A stretch of 64,000 nt of DNA from Janthinobacterium lividum. GTDB taxonomy: Bacteria; Pseudomonadota; Gammaproteobacteria; Burkholderiales; Burkholderiaceae_D. The notes beneath the pieces are model-generated. The model searched no databases, was not told where the DNA came from, and worked only from the letters and a program-made list of their open reading frames with translations. Below are positions 7,738 through 16,782 of this stretch, piece after piece; position 1 is the first letter of the stretch, and each line of letters begins with the position of its first letter. Both the position numbers and the translations under genes were made by a program. The stretch is from assembly GCF_023509035.1 (NCBI RefSeq), contig NZ_CP075583.1, forward strand, positions 744,001 to 808,000, read 5' to 3'.

Positions 7738-10700
7738 ATGTCCGTGACCACGGAAAACGGCTCCGCAGCGTTCGCTAGAAACGCCGGTGCCGCGCCATCT
7801 ACGCCCCCCGACACTTCCCGTTTGACCACCGTCAGCCTCGACGACAAATACACGGCCACTTCCGGCGCCATCTTCCTGTCCGGCATCCAGGCCCTCGTAC
7901 GCCTGCCCATGATGCAGCGCCTGCGTGACCAGGCCGCCGGATTGAATACGGCCGGCTTCATTTCCGGCTACCGCGGCTCACCCCTGGGCGGCCTCGATGA
8001 AAACCTGTGGAAAGCCAAGAAGCAGCTGGAAGCGCACCACGTGCAGTTCGTGCCCGGCGTCAACGAAGACTTGGCCGCCACGGCCGTCTGGGGTTCACAG
8101 CAAGTGGACCTGATCGGCCCGGCCAAGTACGACGGCGTGTTCGCCATGTGGTACGGCAAGGGTCCGGGCGTGGACCGCTGCGGCGATGTCTTCAAACACA
8201 TGAACCATGCGGGAACCTCGAAACTGGGCGGCGTGCTGCTGGTGGCCGGCGACGACCATGGCGCATACTCATCGACCCTGCCGCACCAGTCCGACCATCT
8301 GTTCTCCGCCTCGATGATCCCCGTCTTGTATCCATGCAATGTGCAGGAATACCTGGACCTGGGCATCCACGGCTGGGCCATGTCGCGCTTTTCCGGCTGC
8401 ACGGTGGCCTTCAAGGCACTGGCCGACACGGTCGAATCGTCGGCCTCCATCGATGCCGACCCATTCCGCGTGGAAGTGAAGATTCCGCAAGACTTCATCA
8501 TGCCCGAAGGCGGCCTGAACGCGCGCCTGTCGAGCATCCCGCTGGGCCAGCAGGCGCGCAACCAGGAAGCGCTGATGCAGGACTACAAGATCTATGCGGC
8601 CCTGGCCTATGCGCGCGAAAACAAGCTCAACCACACCACCATCGACAGCCCGAACGCCAAGCTGGGCATCATTGCGTCCGGCAAGTCCTACCTGGACGTG
8701 CTGGAGGCGCTGGAAGAGCTGGGCATCGACGAGCAGATGGCGGCCGACGTCGGCATGCGTTTGTTCAAGGTAGCCATGCCGTGGCCGCTGGAACCAGACA
8801 GCGTGCGTGAGTTTGCGCAAGGTCTCGATGAAATCCTCGTGGTAGAAGAGAAACGGCAAATCGTCGAATACCAGCTCAAGGAACAGTTGTACAACTGGCG
8901 CGACGACGTGCGCCCGCGTGTCATCGGCAAGTTCGACGAAAAAGGCGAATGGGTGGCGCCGCGCGGCGAATGGCTGCTCACCTCGAAGGCGGACTTTTCC
9001 GTCTCGCAAGTGGCGCGTGTCATCGCCAGCCGCATCGCGCGCCTGATTTCCGACCCCGTCACCTGCGACCTGATCAAGGCACGATTGAGTTTCCTCGATG
9101 CCAAGGATGCGGTCTTGAAAAAGGCCGTCAACACGCCATTCCGCCCCGCCTTTTACTGCTCCGGCTGCCCGCACAACACCTCGACCAAGGTGCCGGACGG
9201 CAGCCTGGCGCTGGCCGGTATAGGCTGCCACGTGATGGCCACCTCGATCTACCCGGAAATGAACAAGCTGACCACGCACATGGGCGGCGAAGGCGCGCCG
9301 TGGATCGGGCAAGCCGCGTTTTCCGAACTGCCGCACGTGTTCCAGAACCTGGGTGACGGCACGTATTTCCACTCGGGATATCTGGCCATCCGCGCCGCGC
9401 AGGCGGCCAAGGTGAACATCACCTACAAGATTCTCTACAACGACGCCGTCGCCATGACGGGCGGCCAGCCCGTGGACGGCTTGATCACCGTGCCCATGAT
9501 GGCGCAGCAAGTGGCCGCCGAAGGCATCGCCCGCATTGCGCTGGTCACGGAAGATTTATCGCGCTACAGCGACCGCAGCAACCTGCCCGCCCACGTGACC
9601 TTGCACGACCGCAAGGACATGGATGCCGTGCAGCGCGAATTGCGCGAAGTGCAAGGCGTATCCGTGCTGATCTACGACCAGACCTGCGCGGCCGAGAAAC
9701 GCCGGCGCCGCAAGAAAGGCGAGTATCCGGACGTGGCCAAGCGCATGGTCATCAACGACGCCGTCTGCGAAGGCTGTGGCGACTGCGGCGTGCAATCGAA
9801 CTGCGTGTCGATCTTGCCGAAAGAGACGGAATTTGGCCGCAAGCGCACCATCGACCAATCCTCGTGCAACAAGGATTACTCGTGCGCCAAGGGCTTTTGC
9901 CCCAGCTTCGTCACCGTCGAAGGCGGTAGCCTGAAGAAAACGAAAACAGGCGCTGGCAAGCCGGGCGACACGGACAACTTCGGTCCCCTGCCGGAACCCG
10001 TCCTGCCCGCCTGCGACGCGCCGTACAACATCCTGATCAACGGTATCGGCGGCACGGGCGTCATCACCGTGGGCGCGCTGATGGGCATGGCAGCCCACCT
10101 GGAAGGCAAGGGCGCTTCCGTGCTGGACATGACGGGCATGTCGCAAAAGAACGGTTCCGTCACTTCGCACGTGAAGATCGCCAAGTCGCCTGCCCACATC
10201 CGCGCCCAGCGCATCGCCACTGGCGAAGCGGACCTGATTCTAGGATGCGACATGCTGACGGCCGGCGCGCAGGATGCCGTGTCGAAAATGCGTCCGGGCC
10301 GCAGCCTGGCCGTCGTCAACCTGCACGAGCAGCCGCCAGGCACGTTTGCGCAGAATGCCGACTGGCAATATCCAACGGCGGAAGTACGCCAGTTGATCGA
10401 GGAATCCGTGGGCGGCGCGGACGCGGCCGACTTCATCGACGCGACCAAGCTGGCTACCGCGCTGATGGGCGACTCCATCGCCGCCAATCTGTTCATGCTC
10501 GGTTACGCCTGGCAAAAGGGCCGCATCCCGCTGACGGAAGCGGCCTTGCTGCGCGCCATCGAACTCAATGGCGTGGGCATCGAGTCGAACAAGAAGAGTT
10601 TCCTCTGGGGTCGCCGCGCCGCCGTCGACGTGCGCAAAGTGACGCAGATCGCCACGCCGTCGCAAGCGATCATCGTGCAAATGCCGCAAAGCCTCGATAG

Positions 10701-11334
10701 CGTCATCAAAAAGCGCGTGGAGTTCCTCACCGCGTATCAAAATGCCGCGTATGCGGACGGTTATCTGACCCTTGTCAAACAGGTGCGCGACCGCGAAAAC
10801 ACCCTGGGACTGGGCCAGAAGCTGTCGACGGCTGTCGCCAAAAGCTACTTCAAATTGCTGGCCTACAAGGACGAATATGAAGTGGCGCGCCTGTACACGG
10901 ACGGCCGTTTCGTGGAGCAATTGCAGCAGCAGTTCGAGGGGAATTTCTCCGTGAAATTCAACCTGGCGCCACCGCTGTTTGCGAAAAAGGATGCGAAAGG
11001 TCATCTGGTGAAAGCGGAGTTCGGTTCCTGGATGTGGCGCGCCTTCAAACTGCTGGCGAAAGCCAAGGGTCTGCGCGGCGGCACCTTCGACATCTTCGGT
11101 TATACGGCCGAGCGCAAGATGGAGCGCGCGCTGATCGTCGAATACCGCGAACTGCTGGCCGGCCTGCTGGTCAACCTGACGGCAGAGAACCTGGCTACCT
11201 GCGTGGAACTGGCCTCCCTGCCCGAAAAAATCCGCGGCTTCGGCCACGTGAAGGAAGCGGCCGTCGACACGTATCGCAAGGACAAGGCGAGATTGCTGGC
11301 GGTGCTGGCGGATGGCAGCAAGCACGCGGCCTAA
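7738..11334 (+). CDS. Indolepyruvate ferredoxin oxidoreductase, single-chain fused form
   Basis: Oxidatively decarboxylates indolepyruvate and other aryl-pyruvates from amino-acid transamination to acyl-CoA, reducing ferredoxin. About 1,198 residues. The N-terminal pyruvate-ferredoxin-oxidoreductase-like part contains GYRGSPLGGLDE, and a thiamine-pyrophosphate domain follows. A cysteine-rich ferredoxin-like insert near residues 675-725 contains VCEGCGDCGVQSNC and later CNKDYSCAKGFC. The gamma-type domain begins near residue 762 (INGIGGTGVITVGALMG), with a long C-terminal extension. ATG at 7738 has GGAGAC upstream; an in-frame TTG lies four codons earlier. The length matches the fused betaproteobacterial enzyme. 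It is monocistronic and ends at a strong terminator. Confidence 0.93.
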   Translation: MSVTTENGSAAFARNAGAAPSTPPDTSRLTTVSLDDKYTATSGAIFLSGIQALVRLPMMQRLRDQAAGLNTAGFISGYRGSPLGGLDENLWKAKKQLEAHHVQFVPGVNEDLAATAVWGSQQVDLIGPAKYDGVFAMWYGKGPGVDRCGDVFKHMNHAGTSKLGGVLLVAGDDHGAYSSTLPHQSDHLFSASMIPVLYPCNVQEYLDLGIHGWAMSRFSGCTVAFKALADTVESSASIDADPFRVEVKIPQDFIMPEGGLNARLSSIPLGQQARNQEALMQDYKIYAALAYARENKLNHTTIDSPNAKLGIIASGKSYLDVLEALEELGIDEQMAADVGMRLFKVAMPWPLEPDSVREFAQGLDEILVVEEKRQIVEYQLKEQLYNWRDDVRPRVIGKFDEKGEWVAPRGEWLLTSKADFSVSQVARVIASRIARLISDPVTCDLIKARLSFLDAKDAVLKKAVNTPFRPAFYCSGCPHNTSTKVPDGSLALAGIGCHVMATSIYPEMNKLTTHMGGEGAPWIGQAAFSELPHVFQNLGDGTYFHSGYLAIRAAQAAKVNITYKILYNDAVAMTGGQPVDGLITVPMMAQQVAAEGIARIALVTEDLSRYSDRSNLPAHVTLHDRKDMDAVQRELREVQGVSVLIYDQTCAAEKRRRRKKGEYPDVAKRMVINDAVCEGCGDCGVQSNCVSILPKETEFGRKRTIDQSSCNKDYSCAKGFCPSFVTVEGGSLKKTKTGAGKPGDTDNFGPLPEPVLPACDAPYNILINGIGGTGVITVGALMGMAAHLEGKGASVLDMTGMSQKNGSVTSHVKIAKSPAHIRAQRIATGEADLILGCDMLTAGAQDAVSKMRPGRSLAVVNLHEQPPGTFAQNADWQYPTAEVRQLIEESVGGADAADFIDATKLATALMGDSIAANLFMLGYAWQKGRIPLTEAALLRAIELNGVGIESNKKSFLWGRRAAVDVRKVTQIATPSQAIIVQMPQSLDSVIKKRVEFLTAYQNAAYADGYLTLVKQVRDRENTLGLGQKLSTAVAKSYFKLLAYKDEYEVARLYTDGRFVEQLQQQFEGNFSVKFNLAPPLFAKKDAKGHLVKAEFGSWMWRAFKLLAKAKGLRGGTFDIFGYTAERKMERALIVEYRELLAGLLVNLTAENLATCVELASLPEKIRGFGHVKEAAVDTYRKDKARLLAVLADGSKHAA

Positions 11335-11360
11335 GCCAGTCAAAGGTCTTGAAGGAAAAA

Positions 11361-11388
11361 CGCAGAGCCTCGGCTCTGCGTTTTTTTT
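11361..11388 (+). terminator. Rho-independent terminator after the oxidoreductase gene (possibly bidirectional)
   Basis: Perfect 8-bp stem CGCAGAGC / GCTCTGCG with a four-base loop, followed by eight T. On the other strand the same stem is followed by five T, so it may also serve the convergent LacI-family gene, whose stop codon abuts it. Confidence 0.9.
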
Positions 11389-12398
11389 CATTCAGGGCAG
11401 CGTCCCACCGTCGCTCCCGGCAACAGCACCGGTTGCCAGATTTCCTGCAGCCGTTCCGGCGGCGTGCCCGCCAGCAGGGATTGCAGCATTTCGACCATCT
11501 TGGCGCCGGCGCGACGCAGGTCGGGCTGGTCGATGGTGGTGACATTGATGCCGATCAAGGTGTCTTCCACATTGCCCCAGACGATGACGGAGACCTCCTT
11601 GCCGATCTCGATGCCCGCATCCATCAGCGCGCGCACCACGCCCACGCCGGACAGATGATTATCGACGATGACGGCCGTGGGACGCGGCGAGCAGGCCAGC
11701 AATTGCTGCATGGCCTGGTAGCCGCTGCGGCGGTCGAAGGTATTGTCGAGCAAATAGTGGGGATCCAGCGGCAAACCCGCCTGCGCCATGCAGCGGATAA
11801 AGCTTTCCTTGCGCTCGTAGGCAAAATGCAAATCCAGCGGCGCGCTCAGCAGGGCGATGCGCTGGTGGCCATGCGCCGCCAGGAAAGACACGGCCAGGTC
11901 GATGCCCGTATCGTTGTCGTAGTCAAAATACGCATACGGCGCGTCGATGCGCGTGCGGCCATTCGCGACAAAGGGAAAGCCCACCTTCGTCAGGTAGGCG
12001 ATGCGTTCATCGACCACCTTGGTGCGGCCCACTACGAGGCCATCGACCTGGCGCCCGCGCACCATGGTTTCATATGAGGGCTGTTCATTCTGCGGCGACA
12101 CGGGGGCAATGATCAAACTCATCTTCGACGCTTCGACGGCGTCGGACATGCCATTGACCACGGAAAGAAAGACGCTATCACCCAGGTCGCTGGGCAGCAG
12201 GGGATAGATCATGCCCAGCACATTGGTGCGGCCAACGGCCAGGCTGCGCGCCAGCGGGTTGGGCCGGTAGCCGACTTTCTTGGCGGCGGCAAGGACGATT
12301 TCACGGGTGCGGGAATTGACTTCCGGATAGCCGTTCAACGCCCTGCTGACTGTCGTTTTCGACATGCCGAGGGCAATTGCGAGGCTCTTGAGATTCAT
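11388..12398 (-). CDS. LacI-family transcriptional regulator
   Basis: A 336-residue LacI/GalR regulator. The N-terminal helix-turn-helix MNLKSLAIALGMSKTTVSRA is followed by the hinge (NPLARSLAVGRTNVLGMI) and a sugar-binding-protein-like effector domain. The frame is open 25 codons further upstream, but homology starts at ATG 12398. It is convergent with the oxidoreductase gene and has no co-directional partner, so the regulon is unknown. I found no clear palindromic operator just upstream of its start. Confidence 0.88.
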   Translation of the reverse strand: MNLKSLAIALGMSKTTVSRALNGYPEVNSRTREIVLAAAKKVGYRPNPLARSLAVGRTNVLGMIYPLLPSDLGDSVFLSVVNGMSDAVEASKMSLIIAPVSPQNEQPSYETMVRGRQVDGLVVGRTKVVDERIAYLTKVGFPFVANGRTRIDAPYAYFDYDNDTGIDLAVSFLAAHGHQRIALLSAPLDLHFAYERKESFIRCMAQAGLPLDPHYLLDNTFDRRSGYQAMQQLLACSPRPTAVIVDNHLSGVGVVRALMDAGIEIGKEVSVIVWGNVEDTLIGINVTTIDQPDLRRAGAKMVEMLQSLLAGTPPERLQEIWQPVLLPGATVGRCPE

Positions 12399-12842
12399 GT
12401 TAACTACCTGTCTGTATGGCAAAAGAAACCAACTCTGACCGTCAATTATAGCCCAGAGCGCCAAACAGACCACGCATTAGCGTGCGCAGACACGGTAGAA
12501 AAACAACAACATATTGACTATTTAAAACGCAATGTTTTTAATATTACCACTTTCACCTCTCCGCAACACCATATCGGCAATGACAGCAAAAACAAGGTTG
12601 CAAACGACAGCAGGTACTCACTTTTACAACTGCCGCACCAGCTTCGGCATGCCAATTTGTCAATGCAGGGCACGCACGATAAAATTATCAAGAAAACATA
12701 ATTTACTGGAAGTGTGCGAGAATTTGTCCTACTCTTGATTCAGGTAAAGGTTACCGCTCGGCATGTTGCGCCTGGCGCAGCACATCGCCCCGGGCTACCT
12801 CTCCTTCTGCACGCCTGGACATACTCTCAAAGGTAAAACAAT
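12399..12842. other. Non-coding stretch between LacI gene and coiled-coil gene
   Basis: About 440 bases, AT-rich in 12420-12620. It must contain promoters for the leftward LacI gene and the rightward small gene at 12843. A 68-codon open frame at 12532-12738 has no ribosome-binding site and no recognisable sequence, and I do not accept it. No repeat or RNA structure was evident. Confidence 0.4.
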
Positions 12843-13175
12843 ATGGTCACGCTAACGTCCGTCAACAACTTGCAAGCCTCGCTGGCCACGGCACAGCGCC
12901 GGGTCGAGCAAGGCCAGAACCAGGTGCAGCGCGACAGCCAACAGTTGGCGCAAAGCCGCCAATTGCTGGCGCGGGAACAGGAGTCGCTGAGTCAGACACA
13001 GCGCAGCAGCCAGCAAGCCCAGGCCGATGCCCCGGCCGCCGTCAAGGCGCCGCAACTGGACCAGGCGATCAAGGTGGCCATGCCGCAGCAGGCGGCCCCC
13101 GCCGCGCCGAAAAGCACGCCCCAGCTGAACGGCTATGGCCAGACCCTGGGGCGCCTGATCGACGTGACGGCTTGA
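12843..13175 (+). CDS. Small predicted coiled-coil protein
   Basis: A 110-residue soluble protein. Residues 5-60 are a Gln/Ser/Ala-rich helical segment with heptad-like spacing (LQASLATAQRRVEQGQNQVQ and onward). A Pro/Ala-rich linker and a short tail ending TLGRLIDVTA follow. There is no signal peptide. AAAGG precedes the ATG. Typical codon use and the RBS support a real gene. No family is recognised; the function is unknown. Confidence 0.62.
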   Translation: MVTLTSVNNLQASLATAQRRVEQGQNQVQRDSQQLAQSRQLLAREQESLSQTQRSSQQAQADAPAAVKAPQLDQAIKVAMPQQAAPAAPKSTPQLNGYGQTLGRLIDVTA

Positions 13176-13187
13176 GGCACACTTAGC

Positions 13188-14285
13188 TTACTTCACCATC
13201 TCCTCTTCCAGCATCGCCAGCCACCATTTCTCGCCCTTCTTCGGCTGCGCCAGGTCAACCGCCTCGCCCATTTGCGGCGTGGCCAGGTTCACTCCCTGCT
13301 TTGCCGCCAGCCCCGTGATGCGATCGAACGGTTCATGCCAGGCGTGCAAACCCAGGTCAAAGGTGCCGTTATGCACGGGCATCAGCCACTTGCCGCGCAA
13401 GTCCAGGTGGGCTTGCAGGGTCTGTTCCGGCTGCATGTGTACGTCCGGCCATAACTTGTCATACGCACCCGTCTCGATCATGGTCACGTCGAAGGGACCG
13501 TACTTGTCGCCGATCTGCTTGAAACCGTCGAAATAGCCGGAGTCGCCGCTGAAAAACACGCGCACGTCCGGTGCATCGATGACCCACGAAGCCCACAAGG
13601 TTTGATTGCCATCAAACAAGCCGCGCCCGGAGAAATGCTGGGACGGCGTGGCGACGAGTTTCACGCCAGCAATCGTGGTGCCTTGCCACCAATCGAATTG
13701 CTGCACCTTCTCCTTCGGCACGCCCCATTCGACCAGGGTATCGCCCACGCCCAGCGGCGCGACGAAGTGTTCGGTCTTGGCGGCCAGTTGCAGCACGGCG
13801 GCATGGTCGAGGTGGTCATAATGGTCATGCGACAGGATCACGGCCTTGATCGGCGGCAAGTCGGCGATGCTGATGGGCGGCTGGTGAAACCGCTTCGGTC
13901 CTGCCCACTGCACGGGCGAGGCGCGCTCGGAAAACACGGGGTCGGTGAGGAAGAACTCGTTGTTGAGTTTCAGCAGCAGGGTCGAGTGGCCGAGACGAAA
14001 CAGGCTGTTGTCAGGCGCGGCCAGCAGTTGCGCCTGGGTCAGCGCTTGCACGGGCACAGCCGCAGCCGGCACCGTGCTGTCCGGTTTATCAAAGAAAAAT
14101 GTCCACATCAGCTTGAGCGTTGCTGCCGTGCCCAGCTTGTGCATCTGCACGGGATTGCGGAACTTGCCTTCGTGGCGTTGTGGTGACAAGGTTGAGGAAG
14201 AAGCGGGCGCGGCAGGTGCAGCGCGCAAGGTGCAAGAACTCATGATGATCAGGACTCCCAAGAATAAGATGCGGTGCAAGTGCAT
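13188..14285 (-). CDS. MBL-fold metallohydrolase, NAPE-PLD/RomA-like, exported
   Basis: A 365-residue protein with an N-terminal export signal (residues 1-25, with a lipobox-like MSSC) and a metallo-beta-lactamase-fold domain. HDHYDHLD is the metal-binding signature; FFSGDSGYFDG and MPVHNGTFDLG supply further conserved ligand regions. The pattern matches N-acylphosphatidylethanolamine phospholipase D-like or UlaG-like hydrolases. The substrate cannot be told from sequence. It is divergent from the TetR gene at 14401, with a perfect palindrome between, so that regulator probably controls it. Confidence 0.82.
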   Translation of the reverse strand: MHLHRILFLGVLIIMSSCTLRAAPAAPASSSTLSPQRHEGKFRNPVQMHKLGTAATLKLMWTFFFDKPDSTVPAAAVPVQALTQAQLLAAPDNSLFRLGHSTLLLKLNNEFFLTDPVFSERASPVQWAGPKRFHQPPISIADLPPIKAVILSHDHYDHLDHAAVLQLAAKTEHFVAPLGVGDTLVEWGVPKEKVQQFDWWQGTTIAGVKLVATPSQHFSGRGLFDGNQTLWASWVIDAPDVRVFFSGDSGYFDGFKQIGDKYGPFDVTMIETGAYDKLWPDVHMQPEQTLQAHLDLRGKWLMPVHNGTFDLGLHAWHEPFDRITGLAAKQGVNLATPQMGEAVDLAQPKKGEKWWLAMLEEEMVK

Positions 14286-14322
14286 ATGCGGCCCGGTAAA
14301 TAAAATGCAAGGATTAAATTAC

Positions 14323-14337
14323 ACTACACAGTGTAGT
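14323..14337. promoter_or_regulatory. Palindromic operator between the MBL-hydrolase and TetR genes
   Basis: Perfect inverted repeat ACTACAC-A-GTGTAGT in the 115-base divergent intergenic region, 64 bases before the tetR ATG and 38 bases before the hydrolase start. Position and size suit a TetR-type dimer repressing both genes. Confidence 0.7.
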
Positions 14338-14400
14338 TCCTATTTCTGGCAAAGTAAACCAAGAGGTGTAAAATATTGTTTTCAAAGGAGATTTTCAGCC

Positions 14401-15024
14401 ATGGCCGCACCGCAACGCCTCACCGACCGCAAGCGCGTCGCCATCGTCGATGCCGCTATCGCCGAGTTCCGCGAGCACGGTTTTGATGCGACCAGCATGG
14501 ACAGGATCGCTGCCACGGCCGCCGTTTCCAAGCGCACCGTGTACAACCATTTCCCCAGCAAAGACGAGTTATTCGCGGAAATCCTGCAGCGCATGTGGGA
14601 AAGCAGCATGGCCCAGCCTGCCGTACCCTATGTGGCCGACCAGCCGCTGCGCCCGCAAGTGCTGGCCCTGGTCGAGCAGAAAATGGACTTGCTGTGCGAC
14701 CCGGCCTTCATCGACCTGGCGCGCGTGATCTTTGGCGAAACCATCCACTCGCCCGAGCGCGCGCAAGCCATGGTGGCGCGCCTGAATGAAAAGGAAACGG
14801 GCCTGAATATCTGGATCCGTGCGGCGCAGCAAGATGGGCGCATCAAGGCGGGCGAGACGCTGGAAGTGGCGCACCTGCTGATGTCGCCTCTGAAAACCTT
14901 TGCCTTCTGGCCGCAGATCACCCTCGGTGAGCCTCTGCTGGGCCCGGCACGCCGACGCGAAGTGACGGAACTGGCCGTCGATATCTTCCTGTGCTACTAC
15001 GGCGTGGCAAAACAGACGGCATAA
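14401..15024 (+). CDS. TetR/AcrR-family transcriptional regulator
   Basis: A 207-residue regulator. The N-terminal helix-turn-helix spans about residues 10-55 (IVDAAIAEFREHGFDATSMD, then SKRTVYNHFPSKDELF). The C-terminal ligand domain resembles the AefR-like group. AAGGAG lies upstream of the ATG at 14401; the frame is open further upstream but that part is antisense to the hydrolase gene. It is divergent from the MBL hydrolase and probably represses it and itself through the 14323-14337 palindrome. Its 3' end overlaps the convergent Asp-box gene by 28 bases. Confidence 0.88.
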   Translation: MAAPQRLTDRKRVAIVDAAIAEFREHGFDATSMDRIAATAAVSKRTVYNHFPSKDELFAEILQRMWESSMAQPAVPYVADQPLRPQVLALVEQKMDLLCDPAFIDLARVIFGETIHSPERAQAMVARLNEKETGLNIWIRAAQQDGRIKAGETLEVAHLLMSPLKTFAFWPQITLGEPLLGPARRREVTELAVDIFLCYYGVAKQTA

Positions 15025-16103
15025 ACGGGCGGCAAGTGGGCGGACAGCGACTGCCAATGCTCGCCCTCGTCGCTGGAATACCAGGCCCCGCCAGTCGTCG
15101 ACGCCATCAATAAACTGCGCCCATCATCGGCCAGCGCCAGCCCGTGGCGGTAGATAAGGTCGTAGCAATGCTGCTGCGGCAATCCCGCGCGCAACACCTC
15201 AAACGTTTTTCCGCCATCGCGCGTGCGCGTCACAGCCAGCGCGCCGTCGATGGGAATGCGCAACACGTCCGCCTGCGCCGGCACGAACCAGGCTGTGTCG
15301 CCATCGCGCGGATGCACGGCCACGGCAAAGCCGAAATGCGACAACGGCGCCGTGCTCACTTCCTGCCAGTGCCAGCCCGCATCGTGCGAACGCCAGATGC
15401 CGTTATGGTGCTGGCACCACAGCGCCTCCGGCGTGCCGGCGCTGCGCACGATGCGGTGCGGGTCTTGCACGGCTTCGTTTTCATCGAGTTCGGGTGGCAT
15501 GTAATCGGCGCGCATGCCCGTCGCGCTCAAGGCCCAACTGGCGCCGCCATCGCTCGTCTGCCAGACGCCGCCGCAGGACACGCCGAGCAACACCTTGCGG
15601 CTGTCGCGCGGGTCGACGCAAATGCTGTGGATGCCGGGCACGTCGTAGCCGCCGCCAAACCACTGCGCCCGCTGCGGCACGTTCCACAAGGATTCCACCA
15701 GTTGCCAGCTGTCCCCACGGTCGCTTGAGCGGAACAGGCCGCCAGGCAGGGTGCCCGCCCACAAGACGCCAGGCTGGTCCGCACCGCCGGCCGCCAGCGC
15801 CCAGATCTGCCGCAAGGTCCAGTCCACCGTGTCGGTGCTGTCTTCCGGCTTGGCGGGATAGGCGGGCACGGCAACTTCCTGCCACGCGCTGGCGCCTGCG
15901 TCGAGGCGGTGCAATTTGGCGCCGAAATGGCCTAGGTTCAGGGCCGCGTACAGGGTGCCGTCGCGGCCGTCGTGCAGCAGCATGGAGACGGGATCGCCGG
16001 CAAACTGCACCAGCGCCAGCTGCCAGGCGCCGGCCGCATCGACATCGAACTGGAACAAGCCCTTGCGAGTGCCGAGATACGCGCGCTGCGGGACTGCTGT
16101 CAT
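14997..16103 (-). CDS. Asp-box (BNR/sialidase-like beta-propeller) protein
   Basis: A 368-residue protein with five Asp-box motifs spaced along its length: SSDRGDSW, TSDGGASW, SHDAGWHW, TRDGGKTF and SSDEGEHW. These mark a beta-propeller of the sialidase/VPS10 superfamily. There is no signal peptide, so it appears cytoplasmic, and I see no sialidase arginine-triad context. It starts four bases after the stop of the ThiS/MoaD-like gene, so the two form a tight operon. The biochemical role is unknown; annotation as an exo-alpha-sialidase would be over-reading. Confidence 0.72.
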   Translation of the reverse strand: MTAVPQRAYLGTRKGLFQFDVDAAGAWQLALVQFAGDPVSMLLHDGRDGTLYAALNLGHFGAKLHRLDAGASAWQEVAVPAYPAKPEDSTDTVDWTLRQIWALAAGGADQPGVLWAGTLPGGLFRSSDRGDSWQLVESLWNVPQRAQWFGGGYDVPGIHSICVDPRDSRKVLLGVSCGGVWQTSDGGASWALSATGMRADYMPPELDENEAVQDPHRIVRSAGTPEALWCQHHNGIWRSHDAGWHWQEVSTAPLSHFGFAVAVHPRDGDTAWFVPAQADVLRIPIDGALAVTRTRDGGKTFEVLRAGLPQQHCYDLIYRHGLALADDGRSLLMASTTGGAWYSSDEGEHWQSLSAHLPPVYAVCFATP

Positions 16104-16107
16104 GGCG

Positions 16108-16377
16108 TCAACCTCCTGAAAGTGCCTGCAAGATATACACCTGGCTGTCAGGCCGCAAGACGTCGTCCAGCACGCGCCGCTCGCGGCAGCGGGCGCCGTC
16201 GATGAAGATCACGACGTTGGGGCGCAACGCGCCCTGCTCATCGAGCACGTAAGCACGCAGGCGCGGCTGTTGCGCAAACGCGGCATCGAGGGCGGCGCGC
16301 AGGCGTGGCGCAGCCACCTCCACCGTGGGGACGTCAAGGAAGCGTGCCAGTTGTTGCGTAAAATGCAGATGCGCCAT
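16108..16377 (-). CDS. ThiS/MoaD-like beta-grasp sulfur-carrier-type protein
   Basis: An 89-residue protein resembling MoaD/ThiS. It has the hydrophobic pattern of the ubiquitin-like fold (RPNVVIFIDGARC...RRVLDDVLRPDSQVYIL) and ends in ALSGG. The C-terminal Gly-Gly is the thiocarboxylate/adenylation site of this family. No E1-like partner lies nearby. It is four bases upstream of the Asp-box gene and co-directional. What the sulfur or conjugation would serve is unknown. Confidence 0.72.
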   Translation of the reverse strand: MAHLHFTQQLARFLDVPTVEVAAPRLRAALDAAFAQQPRLRAYVLDEQGALRPNVVIFIDGARCRERRVLDDVLRPDSQVYILQALSGG

Positions 16378-16469
16378 GCTGCCCTTCGACGTCGTCGGCT
16401 TCGACTCATTCTAGTCCCCTTTGCGGCCAATACAATTAAAATAGAGGCAAGCACACAAGGAGGCCAGGC

Positions 16470-16781
16470 ATGACGATTACCCCGGAAGAACTAGCGGTGC
16501 TGATGCAGGAAGTGGAAGTGGCCGATCCCATCGATTTTGCCGACCTGCCCTTCGACGAGCAGGAATTGCGCGGGCTGATCGCCAACCACCTGTGCGAGAT
16601 GGCCGACGCCATGGAAAGTTTCAGCCCGGAAGACCGCAATCTGGCACTGCTGGCCGTGGCGGCCAAGCTGGTGCTGGAAAACCTGGTATTGCACGTGCAG
16701 CTGTTGCGCCGCCACGGCTTGCCCGTCAGCGACAGCGTGGATGCGCTGCTGCAGCGGCTCAAGGGAGGCAAGTCCTCCTAA
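16470..16781 (+). CDS. Small acidic protein of unknown function
   Basis: A 103-residue, predicted helical, acidic protein (EELAVLMQEVEVADPIDFAD at the start; ends LLQRLKGGKSS). A very good ribosome-binding site, AAGGAGG, precedes the ATG. There is no signal peptide or membrane segment. It is convergent with the ferredoxin gene with one base between stop codons. I recognise no family. Confidence 0.65.
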   Translation: MTITPEELAVLMQEVEVADPIDFADLPFDEQELRGLIANHLCEMADAMESFSPEDRNLALLAVAAKLVLENLVLHVQLLRRHGLPVSDSVDALLQRLKGGKSS

Positions 16782-16782
16782 G

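Noticed and set aside
12532..12738. 68-codon open frame
   Set aside because: No ribosome-binding site, AT-rich base use and no recognisable sequence.
14997..16103. Annotation of the Asp-box protein as a sialidase enzyme
   Set aside because: Asp boxes mark the propeller fold only; no export signal or sialidase active-site context is visible.
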